Below are positions 35,121-43,476 of a stretch of 64,000 nucleotides of DNA, piece after piece. A program made the position numbers and the translations under genes. Positions within the stretch are counted from its first letter, which is position 1. Every line of letters starts with the position of its first letter. A model generated the notes under the pieces. That model was not told the origin of the DNA and ran no database searches. It was given only the letters and a program-made list of their open reading frames with translations. Location: assembly GCA_003118195.1 (NCBI GenBank), contig BEXV01000317.1:125460-189459 (forward strand). Direction: 5' to 3'. The DNA comes from Hemicentrotus pulcherrimus (lineage: Eukaryota; Echinodermata; Echinoidea; Camarodonta; Strongylocentrotidae).

Positions 35121-38100
35121 AATCCATTTCATCGTGAGCTTTGTATCACTGTCCTTATTATCATCAGTGTATTTCCCTTCTCGTGAAATATCTCTCCATC
35201 ATCGTTCCTCTCGCTGTCTCTCACCATCTCTCTCGTAACCTTAATCTTCAGCTTCTTATATTTTTTCCTCCCTGCCTCACTCGTACCTAATGAATGGAAA
35301 TAGGATATTTTCTCAGTGATGGCTGATAGCAATGCATACATATTATGAATATTATTTCCAATTACAACCCTGTGTCATCTCGCTATGTATTGCGTTCTTA
35401 AGATTTATGTTTTCTCTATCAGCCAAGTTCTTTTTGCAATTACACAATTTGTTTTTCCTCTTTAAGTGCAGGTTGCTTTTGAATTAGTATTCTGCATGAT
35501 TTATTTGCAATTAAGATAAATCTTATGTTAGGAAAAACTGTAGGTGGATCACCTGTAATGCTTGGCATGAAATTTCAATGAATAAATCTTACAATGTATT
35601 AATGTTATCTGTATCAGGTTTTGAGAGATCTCTAATTTGTGATGATTATTAATACCAAAATACTTCTACTTTTATTTGGTATTCATTGTGTATGCACTCT
35701 GTGCTGTTTTTCTGTTCTCCTGGTCCTCCCTTGTTTAAATGTGATTAATATCTTCACTTAAACCTTGTTGAGACTTTTTGTTCCCCTCATGCTCATTCTT
35801 TTCATTATTTTTATCTTTGCTCTCATTTTCTCTCTCCCTCGTTCTCTTTCTCTCATCCTCTTTCTCTCATCCTCTTTCTCTCATTCTCTTTCTCTCAACC
35901 TCTTTCTCTCATTCTCTTTCTCTCTCTCTCTCTCTCTTTCTCTCGTCTCAAGTTGTTTTTCACAAGGTGGTGTTTGTTACATTCTCCATTGTAGAGATGT
36001 GATGTGAATATTTGCTAGAGCCATTCGTTGCAGATATTCGTTCATAGGGCAGTTAACCAAATGGAAATAAGAATTATAAATCATGTGTTGCGGTAGGACA
36101 TTTGAACGAGTTTGCTAAACAGAATATATATTTTTGAGAATATTACCAAGTGAATGTCCATATCAGATTTTTAAATCATTCATTTGCAAAATCTGAAAGT
36201 GTGGGTGTTCTTCATTAGCATAAATTTAGATGGTTGTCTATTATTTGATAGCTACAGTACAATGTACATGTAGCTGGAATTATTTTGATTCATCAACAAT
36301 TATAAAGTTGTCTTCTGTTTTTGTTTTTTAATTTTTAATTTAAATGTAAATGTCAGGATAATTTTCTTAATTTACACTTTTTAAAGTTATGTGATTTAGA
36401 TCCTCCTAAATCCAGCCTCACATATCCAACGGCTACCAAAGTTTAAAGCCGCCAGGGATTCAAGCGTATTTCTCACTTTAAATCTACAGTCGCATATTAG
36501 ACAGGGCTTTGGAGGTGCCCTTTGAACGCTAGTGATCAGAAATCGCCTGGCATCAAGCAAGCCCACATGACATAAGGATGGGCGCAAACTATAGAAGCTG
36601 CATGACGGGCAGCCCAACACCAGCAAGAAGCGGGCTTGAAGCACGCCCCATTTTTTACAAGTCAGAAGCCGATAGTAGCCACCATAGCAAAACAAAAAAT
36701 CTAAAATCGTTGGATTGCTGCCCGAATATTTATATAACTTTTGCTTATGTCTGAGCAATCTACAGGGGACCCGTTAATGAGCTATGGAACCTCAAAATTC
36801 ACCATTGAAAAATCGCTAAATTTGGGAACAGGTTTTGGTGCCCGGCAATTGTTGACCGACCCCTAAATATCATAGAACCCACAATGACTGAGCAGTCACC
36901 AGCGGTATTCCTGGCAAAAATTCAAATTTTTAGCTCGCAATAAAGTCCGGCAGGCTCTGTTTTGGATATGTGAGGGCCTCTTAAAAGTAGTATTGAGTAA
37001 GCTCTTTCAGTTCTCATGTTCATTTACTCCCATCACTGATATGAAATGTATTTTCATTAATGTAAATGAATTGTTTTAAGGAATGTGTGTGCTTTTAAAA
37101 TGATGCATCGCTGGAATGCTCCCAGGGAGTGGATAATGTGCATACATTGCGTGTGGATAAGCCTGAATCCGATGGCCGGGGTTATAATATATCTGTAAAG
37201 CGCTTTGAGAGGGCCTTAGGTCCTGAAAAGAGCTATATAAGAACTAGCTATTATTGTTATTATTATGAAGGAGAAAATAGAAATCACAGGAACCATAATT
37301 ATTTTTATTTATCCATGATGATTTTACTTTTAAGTAAATTTAGTTGCCAGGTAGAAGAGTTTAGTTGCCAGGATGCCTAGGTACATATTGGTTTGGAGCT
37401 GTGGTGTAGACTATTCAGCTCTACTGATACATTCTGCATGTCCGTCTGAAATATCCCAAGGGCAAGCAACTCTTGTTCGAATGAGATTATATGTCATATG
37501 TCATATGTTTTATATGTATGATCAAACAATGAATGCTGACATGTTTAAAATGTTAATATTTGTGTGCCAGTTGACATCAATTTATTTATTCCCCTAACAC
37601 TAGGGAGATCAGCTGATGCACAAGTATATAGTATCAGTGAGGCAGGATGTGTTCCAACAATGTCCAACCAGGGAGTAGATGTGGTCTATTCTAGATATGG
37701 ACCAAGACCCACTCAAACAAACCCCCAGGCCGTGGCGAAGAACCTCATGGTATCATCGCAAGGTAAAAATGCATGCTAATATACCAAGGTGGTGGGACGC
37801 AAACTCTCTTTTTTCGGAACAACCCCTCAAAATTTAATCCCAAACGCCTCTTTCCCCAACCCTGGGGCATATTCATCTCTTGCAGAGTTTCTCCCTTTGT
37901 CAGGAACAGACCCCTCGGCGATGTACTTCCCCAAAAAGAGAGGACGCAAGCCTCTGGCGGACAAGGGCAAGAAGAGGCGAAAGAGGAACAGACCTGGATC
38001 CCACGTGAAGAGAGCCAAAACAGCGTATTTCTTCTTTCTTGACGTTTTCCGCAAGAATTATGTGAAGGATGGTGACCAGATCCCAAGGGTGAGTAATTTG

Positions 38101-41100
38101 TAGTGTAGTTATTTCTTTGCGAATGCACAGATTTTTCTCATTTCATTATTCCTGGTTTGTGTATTTGCAAATTCTGAAAATGTCCAAATTGTCACAATTA
38201 ATTTATAATAAGGTAAAGATTAGATGTTAGTCTAAACAAGGCAATACCGTATTTGCCGGTGATAACGCCGCACCCTTGTATAGGCCGCACCCCTGATTTT
38301 GACCTTTAAAAAAAAAAAAAAAAAAAATTTGGACGAAGTCAGGATCGAACCCGGGCCCACACAGGAAGAATGGGGGTTGAAACCAGCGCCTTAGACCGTG
38401 CGACTATCCTGCACCGATGCCTAGGCATGCAGTTCTTTAGTGACGTATAGATTCAAATGGATTGAAAACGGCGACTTCGCGTGCTGGATGCGTTAAACGG
38501 CCCCTTATTTTACTTTTGCAATGCATTGGCACGAACTTTGATCAGGATCTATCGGCAGATGTTGTTTTTGGAAGATTATATGTGTCTTCATGTCGACAAT
38601 GCAAGTTTAAATTGTCGGTAAGATGTGTGGAAATGTCCTGTTCCATAGTGGTATAGTTATTGTTCCATCCGTAGTCCCATATGTGCAAATTTGTGCTGGT
38701 TTTGGCTTGGTTTTTTTATATTTTTTTTACTCTGTTGCCGTATATACGCCGCACCCCGACTTTTTGATTTTTTCTCTCCCAAAAATACTGCGGCGTTTAC
38801 ACTGGCAAATACGGTACTAATAGATTGATGATGTTCAGCAAATAATCTGACTTTTGCAAATTTTTAAGATTTGGAATGTTTTGGGGGGCTAATATATATG
38901 TTTGCTATAACCCTCTGTGGACATGGCTTAATATGAGTCATAAGTTGTCTGATGATGATAACACATTAAACTAGAATAAGATGAATATCAACTAACTGAA
39001 ACATTTTTCATTTACCTTAACTTACACCATTAATTTTATATATTATACACCTCCAACCCAACCCCCCCCCCCTCTCTCCCAGCAAAAAAAAGAACCACAA
39101 CTCAACTACAATAGAAATACCTGAAAGGCTTATGAGATAAAACTGAAATTGAGTTTTAAGCACCTAGTGGCTTGATTAATCAAATCCAGGCTGTTGAATC
39201 TGTCACTCAGTGTACATTGACTTACGGATGGAATTGAGGAAGTAAGAAATTACACTAGCTGTAGTTGCTTCCCGCCAGATCTCAAGATTTGATCAATTAT
39301 TCTACTTGCTGATCCAGCTAAATGCCTCCGTAGGGAATTTCACTGAAATACAGATTTAGAATTTTTGTCGTTTCTCAGGCTTTGTCTTCCTATTGCTAGA
39401 GTATTCTTTCTTTCTTTTTTCTTATATATTTAAAAATTTGTGTATACTTTTTCTATTTCTTTCAGTATCCTACTTAGTTCATAAAGTCAGAATATATAGA
39501 ACTTTTGAACCAATATACTTTTTACCCCATTGAACTAGTTCCATCAAAGACTAATCAAATCATTCAATATAATGGAGAAAATCCAGCTTAGTTTTGCAGT
39601 GATGGTATAAGATATGAAAACTTCTTACATTGTTTCATGTACAATCTTGTTATAAGAAATATTCTTGTTTATCCTTATTTTTCAATAATTTCATTGTGTG
39701 AAAGGAAATACTTTGTACGAGCATTTTTATTCTTTTCTGGTGTTATTCAAAGTATGATATAAGCTGTCTTTGTCAGTTGAGGTCACACAGTCTCACAGTT
39801 GTTCTTTAAAAAGCAAGCAAATCAAAATTGAACAGATGATGGATTACGAGTTACACAAAAGATAAAGCAACCTTCATAACTTGTTAATCCAAATGTTTGG
39901 AAATGTTGCAAAAATACATGCCAAGCAATCCAAATATTGGAGGGAAGAGTTGTATGTTTCAATCATGCTTGTCTCTTCAAAAATCTGACCAAACAGGTTT
40001 TGTATTCTTATTTTCTGAGAATCTAAAGGAAATCTGTTTACTGGTACTTAGTAATAAGAATCCATTTCATATTTTTTGGTGAATTATTCATATTTTTTGT
40101 CATATTGAATGATGTCATGTGACAGATTGAATAGTAGCTTCCCTAAACCCTGTGGACATGAAAGCTATGTAGTTTCACCAACTCTGGAGACAGGGAACAT
40201 TTTGTCAATTGCAAAGATGTCATTTCTATGCATGTGAGAGACATTTTAAGCACCCTACAACAAGGACCTGACAAGAATCTGGAGTGAAGATTCTTGTTCA
40301 ATAGAATATGAAATCGCACAGTTTATAGATACTGTCATAAAACCTAAGATAAATGCATTCTTTTATTTCAACTTTGAAATTGACATAATATAACTTGGAA
40401 AATATGAGATTGTATATTATGAGCAAAAGTATTGTTGCAGGAAAAGCAAATATACACAGTTCAACACTTAAAAGAAATTTCACATCTGTTTCTATATCCT
40501 AATGTAATATATGCTGCCATATGGGGTAAAGGTAAATTTGAATCAGATGCCTACCTATTTTGTGTTTTAAATATAGCTTCAATTTGATAGGTGGAAAAGA
40601 GTTAAGTTACATTGTAGATGGGAAAATGTGAACAAGAATGCATATCTCAGACACATATGGTTATAAATTGATGATAGAAGGAAAGAGTTGAGTTTAAAAG
40701 GAAAAGAATACATATCTCATTTGGCTTCTTTGTTGTTAATACGACTGCAGGCAAGTGAGATCACAAAGGCATGTGGTATGAAATGGACCTCGATGTCGGT
40801 TACTGAGAAGGAACCATACCAGGAGAAGGCAGGCATCGACAGGAAAAGATATGAGGCTGAGGTAAATACATATTACTTTACAAAACTATGCTTGCCTTCA
40901 TTTGGCTTGTTTTCTACTCATTCTTATATTAGTGGTAAAGGAATTAACACATCTTGCATGGAATTAAAAAAATAAAAAATTGTGACTGGTCTTTATATTT
41001 TGCAGTGGCAATGATAAGACTTAATATATATAAAGTGACAAACTGATCATGGCATAAGTATGTAAAAATGATATGATCTTTAAAAGGAACAATTACAACT

Positions 41101-43476
41101 ATAAACTAATGTTAATGACTACTCTCTGGAAAAGTTTGATATTATTATGTCATGGAATTTTTATGGAGTGTCTTACTTTTTACACTTTTTTTTTCTATTC
41201 TCATTACCAAATTATACCCCTAATGTTATTTTACCTTGCAGAAAAGTGTCGGCGGCTTCATGAATACCAAAATTGTTTCAATTCTTTTTTTCTGGTTAAA
41301 GGTCAAGTGTTCAAATTCTGTAGAAGTTCATTGAAAGCAAAGGCTTTGAGGAAATTCTTAACTTATACAGTTTGTAATTGATTTTATGAAACTTATATGA
41401 TGACACTCTTGGAAGGAGAGACATTTTTTATCAGATGTCACAGGCCTTACAGTATATTAAGTGGAAAGAGCATACACTGCAGTAGATTTTGATGTAAATG
41501 GATGGAGTAATGCTTGGTGAGGAACTGTTTGAATGTGATTTCAAAGGTCATCTAGAATCCATGTGAGGTCAGTTTTTTAAAATTCTTTAAAAATTGGATG
41601 AATGCTTATAAATGCCCTTTTTGAAAATTGAATAAGTTCATCAGATGGTCAATTGAGATCATGAGAAAGTGCTATTGTTTGAAGTGATACATCGTCATTT
41701 CTTAGTTCAGTTGTCATAGGCAGGTGATACTCATGTTTCTTTGATTCATGTTTCACTGTGCAACCATTGTTAATTTGATGTGAAGAGACCGGTTGTCTTA
41801 CTATACAGATGAGCATTTTTCACTTTAGTATTAAAATAGTTTTTATCTCTCCCGTTTTGCAGATCTCAGTGTACAGGAAGGTACGTGACCCAGACAAGCC
41901 AAAGAAGCCACCTACCGCATACTTCTACTTTCTCACAGATTTCCGTGAACAGATGAAGGGGAAGACAATAGAGAAGGGGCGACGTCTGACAGAGATCTGT
42001 GGTGAGGAATGGAACAAACTGACAGATGAACAGAAGAAACCTTACCTGGAGAGGGTGGCCCTGGAATACAAAACCTACCAAGGGAAAATGGAAGATTGGA
42101 GAAAGAAGGTACAGCGTTTTATTCACTGATGCTTGTTTTCAGGCTGTAGCCTGATTTTAGCTTCATATTGTACATCACATATGAGACTTTATTATATCTG
42201 AGTCTCTTAGACTCATTAGGTTATACTAAGGGCGCGTTTATCTAGGCTTGCCGCTAGATATGTACATATCGAACCCCACTATACGATCGTGATTCACGGG
42301 ATGTCGCGTTTATCTACACTTCACGATTCACGATAAAGGCCTTGTCTCTTCGCAGCTGCTCAGCGCCGTTTGACCCGGGAAGCAGACAGTTTGTTTGAGG
42401 TCAACTACACACACATGCTTGTACACAGCACATGGCGCGCACTAGCCTCCGAACCAGAAATTAACCGTGGGAGGTCCGATTTGTATGTGAGGTACAAAAG
42501 AGCTTTGCGTTTATCTAGCTCTCAGAAACGTGATTCTGGCTGTATGTCACATTCAAAACGCACCTTTTTGCGTCTTTAGATATGGGCATATCTAAAGACG
42601 TTTGAAAAAGGCTTTGCGTTTATCTACAACTAAATTTGCCAGAAAGACGTTTGAGAAACCTGATTCTAGCCAAAAAATTCCTAGATAAACGCAACCTAAG
42701 TAGCATCCTTGTTAATTTAAATGGTATTAATTGCAATAAATATACTTTTGATAAACCTGAGGCTAAATGACAGTGAAAGCATAAAACAATCAAAAAGTCA
42801 TCAAAATGAAATAATTGGAAGGTAATTGGATACAAAAATACAAAAGAGATAACATAGGTAAGCAAAATATGAGATGAAACGGTGAAGCCTTGATATTAGT
42901 GAGGATTTTCAACATCAATAATAATGCCCCAATTGTTACTTTTTTCTTTTGTATGTTAAAGATGTTTCATAACAATACGACATACAAATACATCTTTTCT
43001 TTCTTTTGCATCTTTGAAGAAAAAAATATTTTATGGGAGCTCTTTTTGGTTTTGCTATAGAACAAGCTAGATTCATTCATAGTGATTTTCATGTTTTGAA
43101 TTTGCTGTACAACATGCAGGATTTCTTTTTGATGAACACTTTTTGGAGCTTTCCAGAACTAACAGGTGTTTATTTTTCCTCTGTCGTGTATACACAGAAG
43201 GGTCTGGTCGCAGCTACAAGTGCCCCAAGACCGGCTCCCGTGCCCCAGCCCGTTGCCCCACCACCACCAGTTGTTCAGCATCATGCCCCACCCACCATGG
43301 TCCCTCATAATCCCCAGCCAAGCATGATGGCAGGGATGGCCATGGCACAGGCTGCCCAAGCAAGCTACAACGGCGAATTGCAAGGCCCTTCCTCCCACCA
43401 ACAGGTTCTCTATGATGACGAAGGCGACGAGGAAGACGACGAGGAGTATGACGATGATGGCGATGAATATGAGTGA
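16743..43476 (+). CDS. Tandem HMG-box protein with acidic tail (HMGB/DSP1-like), complete gene
   Basis: Nine exons: 16743-16761, 20152-20214, 25423-25488, 29269-29337, 37604-37762, 37886-38088, 40751-40861, 41863-42108 and 43198-43476. They total 1215 bases (404 residues), and every junction keeps phase. The N-terminus is Gln/Tyr/Asn-rich and probably disordered (QQQQ at 16-19). Residues 141-163 form a basic patch with KKRGRKP, an AT-hook-like core. HMG box 1 spans about 167-235 (KRAKTAYFFFLDVFR, then a Trp-centred second half) and HMG box 2 about 242-310 (KPKKPPTAYFYFLTDFRE, CGEEWNKLTDEQKKPY). A Pro/Ala/Met-rich linker and an acidic tail (last 21 residues almost all D/E) follow. Box 2 plus an acidic tail is the HMGB layout, and a Gln-rich extension recalls fly DSP1. 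A nuclear, DNA-bending chromatin role is inferred. No exact orthologue name is claimed. Confidence 0.88.
16762..20151 (+). other. HMG gene intron 1
   Basis: 3.4 kb intron. It contains the YY1-type palindrome at 18650-18703 and otherwise AT-rich DNA. A weak shadow frame at 17035-17334 is not supported by splice context. Confidence 0.6.
18650..18703. promoter_or_regulatory. Palindrome built from two YY1-like sites
   Basis: The arms 18650-18672 (GGCTGCCATCTTGGATTATAA...) and 18681-18703 (...CCAAGATGGCGGCC) are reverse complements apart from one mismatch, with an 8-base spacer. The right arm carries CAAGATGGCGGC, the textbook YY1 consensus; the left arm carries the same site on the other strand. 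Confidence 0.7.
20152..20214 (+). CDS. HMG gene exon 2
   Basis: 63 bases, phase 1-1, encoding a Gln-rich piece (HHVGIPKPQQQQNDLGYARQ). Acceptor TCATTAG, donor GTGAGA. Confidence 0.75.
20215..25422 (+). other. HMG gene intron 2
   Basis: 5.2 kb intron, AT-rich, dotted with ACATGT/TACATGTA words and short homopolymers (for example a G-run at 24503-24512). No gene or delimited mobile element recognised. Confidence 0.6.
25423..25488 (+). CDS. HMG gene exon 3
   Basis: 66 bases, phase 1-1, encoding YHDSMVGDHYTASQLGAY and NYQ, a Tyr-rich low-charge segment. Acceptor TTATTAG, donor GTAAGT. Confidence 0.75.
25489..26873 (+). other. HMG gene intron 3, left part
   Basis: AT-rich intronic DNA before the foldback element at 26874. 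Nothing further recognised. Confidence 0.4.
26874..27438. mobile_element. Foldback/MITE with about 90-bp inverted ends
   Basis: The left end (GGGCGTGTCTGCACTATCTC, then GAGATTGCCAAATATCCAGC) and the right end (...GGCAATCTCGAGATAGTGAA, GACGGGCC) are long near-perfect reverse complements. Inner copies of GGATAG, TCGGGATA and TAATGAAGA motifs recur. Noncoding; no clear target duplication. Confidence 0.85.
27439..28272 (+). other. HMG gene intron 3, middle part
   Basis: Intronic DNA between two foldback elements. Nothing recognised. Confidence 0.4.
28273..28710. mobile_element. Foldback element with heptad-like AAAGCGT repeats
   Basis: TATGCTAAGTTCACACTGAC at the left mirrors GTCGGTGTGAACTTAGCATA at the right; the arms extend about 170 bp with few mismatches. 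The arms and centre are largely made of AAAGCGT, AAAGCTT and AAAGCGG units. A further short piece, with TCGGTGTGAACTAGGCATA, follows at 28747-28802. Confidence 0.85.
29269..29337 (+). CDS. HMG gene exon 4
   Basis: 69 bases, phase 1-1, encoding HRLMYNTLTAQANQPSVP and RTMHG. Acceptor ATTACAG, donor GTTAGT. Confidence 0.75.
30400..30605 (-). mobile_element. LINE (L2/CR1-like) 3' end, reversed
   Basis: Minus-strand translation gives APRLWNELPRFIRSSPSL and VFRKCLKTLLFDH, the conserved C-terminal tail of L2/CR1-group reverse transcriptases. A 3' UTR follows, with GTAAAGTGCTGTGA and AGAGCGCTATAGAA, and a TTTATTGTATTG tail. Strongly 5'-truncated. Confidence 0.8.
31798..31822 (+). repeat. (GA)n microsatellite
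   Basis: Uninterrupted GA dinucleotides. A G-rich run lies 120 bases upstream (31664-31681). Confidence 0.9.
34430..34560 (+). repeat. GT-rich then CA-rich degenerate simple sequence
   Basis: TGTGTG-rich text followed by ACACAC-rich text, partly complementary. The open frames on both strands are low-complexity products. Confidence 0.6.
34940..35115 (+). repeat. CT-rich microsatellite
   Basis: Pyrimidine tract ending in pure (TC)n at about 35089-35115. The Ser/Leu-rich open frame here is an artefact. Confidence 0.9.
35838..35940 (+). repeat. 14-bp minisatellite, CCTCTTTCTCTCAT
   Basis: About six tandem units of CCTCTTTCTCTCAT with T/C and A/T variants, running into (TC)n. Confidence 0.9.
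36416..36975. mobile_element. MITE-like unit with CCTCACATATCCAA ends
   Basis: CCTCACATATCCAA at 36416 and its exact reverse complement at 36962-36975 bracket GC-richer sequence unlike the intron around it. A 120-codon open frame on the minus strand inside it has no recognisable motif. Confidence 0.55.
37101..37262 (+). repeat. SINE-like element or LINE 3' tail
   Basis: Contains GCTCCCAGGGAGTGGATAAT, GATGGCCGGGGTTATAATAT, GTAAAGCGCTTTGAGA and AAAGAGCTATATAAGAA, ending in a TTATTATTAT tail. The GTAAAGYGCT...AGAGC(GC)TATA part matches the 3' UTR of the LINE at 30400-30605. Confidence 0.7.
37604..37762 (+). CDS. HMG gene exon 5
   Basis: 159 bases, phase 1-1, encoding VYSISEAGCVPTMSNQGV and RYGPRPTQTNPQAVAKNL. 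The donor is GTAAAA. Reading past it continues in frame for five codons and then meets TAA at 37777. Confidence 0.8.
37763..37885 (+). other. 123-base exitron-like intron of the HMG gene
   Basis: GTAAAA donor and CTCTTGCAG acceptor. The length is exactly 41 codons and the frame is the same on both sides. Kept in the mRNA it is open except for one TAA (37777-37779), after which 35 in-frame sense codons run into the next exon. Spliced, it joins CAA-G to AG-TTT. Confidence 0.6.
37886..38088 (+). CDS. HMG gene exon 6: AT-hook-like patch and start of box 1
   Basis: 203 bases, phase 1 in and 0 out. It encodes PKKRGRKPLADKGKKRRKRN, then VKRAKTAYFFFLDVFRKNY, the first helix of HMG box 1. Donor AGG/GTGAGT. 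The true 5' limit depends on whether the preceding 123 bases are spliced out. Confidence 0.8.
38242..38817. mobile_element. TIR element containing a tRNA-like sequence
   Basis: The left end TACCGTATTTGCCGGTG is mirrored by CACTGGCAAATACGGTA. Both sub-termini carry CGCCGCACCC words. A TA flanks each side. The copy at 1-112 is the same right end. Inside is a tRNA-like segment at 38338-38412. Confidence 0.8.
38338..38412 (-). repeat. tRNA-Leu/Ser-like pseudogene or SINE head
   Basis: On the minus strand TAGTCGCACGGTCTAAGGCG resembles box A/D arm of class II tRNAs (compare GGTCTAAGGCGCTGG of tRNA-Leu), and GGGTTCGATCCTGA is a box B/T arm. The acceptor stem is not paired, so it is not a working tRNA. 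Confidence 0.65.
38818..40750 (+). other. HMG gene intron 6, right part
   Basis: AT-rich intron with a C-run at 39062-39071. Nothing else recognised. Confidence 0.4.
40751..40861 (+). CDS. HMG gene exon 7: second half of box 1
   Basis: 111 bases, phase 0-0, ASEITKACGMKWTSMSVTEK and EPYQEKAGIDRKRYEAE. It has the W and the P-Y pair that define HMG helix 2-3. Acceptor CTGCAG, donor GTAAAT. Confidence 0.9.
40862..41862 (+). other. HMG gene intron 7
   Basis: 1.0 kb AT-rich intron; nothing recognised. Confidence 0.5.
41863..42108 (+). CDS. HMG gene exon 8: HMG box 2
   Basis: 246 bases, phase 0-0. It encodes KPKKPPTAYFYFLTDFRE, CGEEWNKLTDEQKKPYLERV and MEDWRKK, a complete HMG box. It is the best-conserved exon of the gene. 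Confidence 0.95.
42231..42696. mobile_element. MITE with GCGTTTATCTAGG ends and internal copies
   Basis: GGCGCGTTTATCTAGG at the left mirrors CCTAGATAAACGCAACC at the right, flanked by TAAG on both sides. GCGTTTATCTA recurs in the same orientation at about 42305, 42505 and 42616. Confidence 0.8.
43198..43476 (+). CDS. HMG gene exon 9: Pro-rich linker and acidic tail
   Basis: 92 codons plus TGA. The Pro/Ala/Gln/Met-rich linker (PAPVPQPVAPPPPVV) is followed by a tail of Asp/Glu with few Tyr/Gly. The acidic tail is characteristic of HMGB proteins, where it folds back on the boxes. Confidence 0.9.
   Translation, partial: KGLVAATSAPRPAPVPQPVAPPPPVVQHHAPPTMVPHNPQPSMMAGMAMAQAAQASYNGELQGPSSHQQVLYDDEGDEEDDEEYDDDGDEYE

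Larger units (their letters stand above)
29338..37603 (+). other. HMG gene intron 4 (8.3 kb)
   Basis: The largest intron. It holds a LINE 3' end (30400-30605, minus), CT/GA microsatellites, a minisatellite (35838-35940), a MITE-like unit (36416-36975) and a SINE-like tail (37101-37262). No exon with matching phase was found inside. Confidence 0.6.

Noticed and set aside
35765..36007. Ser/Leu/Phe-rich frames suggestive of a signal or membrane protein
   Set aside because: Produced by the CT-rich minisatellite; the same holds for frames at 34926-35186, 7471-7887 and 50853-51343.
36396..36758. 120-codon open frame on the minus strand
   Set aside because: It lies inside a MITE-like unit, has no domain motif or splice context, and its Cys/Arg/Ser-rich composition looks like chance.
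37763..37788. A 26-base micro-intron as the explanation for the TAA at 37777
   Set aside because: It is too short for normal splicing and would shift the frame away from the HMG boxes; the 123-base option fits phase and splice signals.
37789..38103. A possible independent start of the HMG gene at GTG 37789
   Set aside because: GTG is not an expected animal start here, and the exon joins upstream exons in frame if the 123-base intron is removed.
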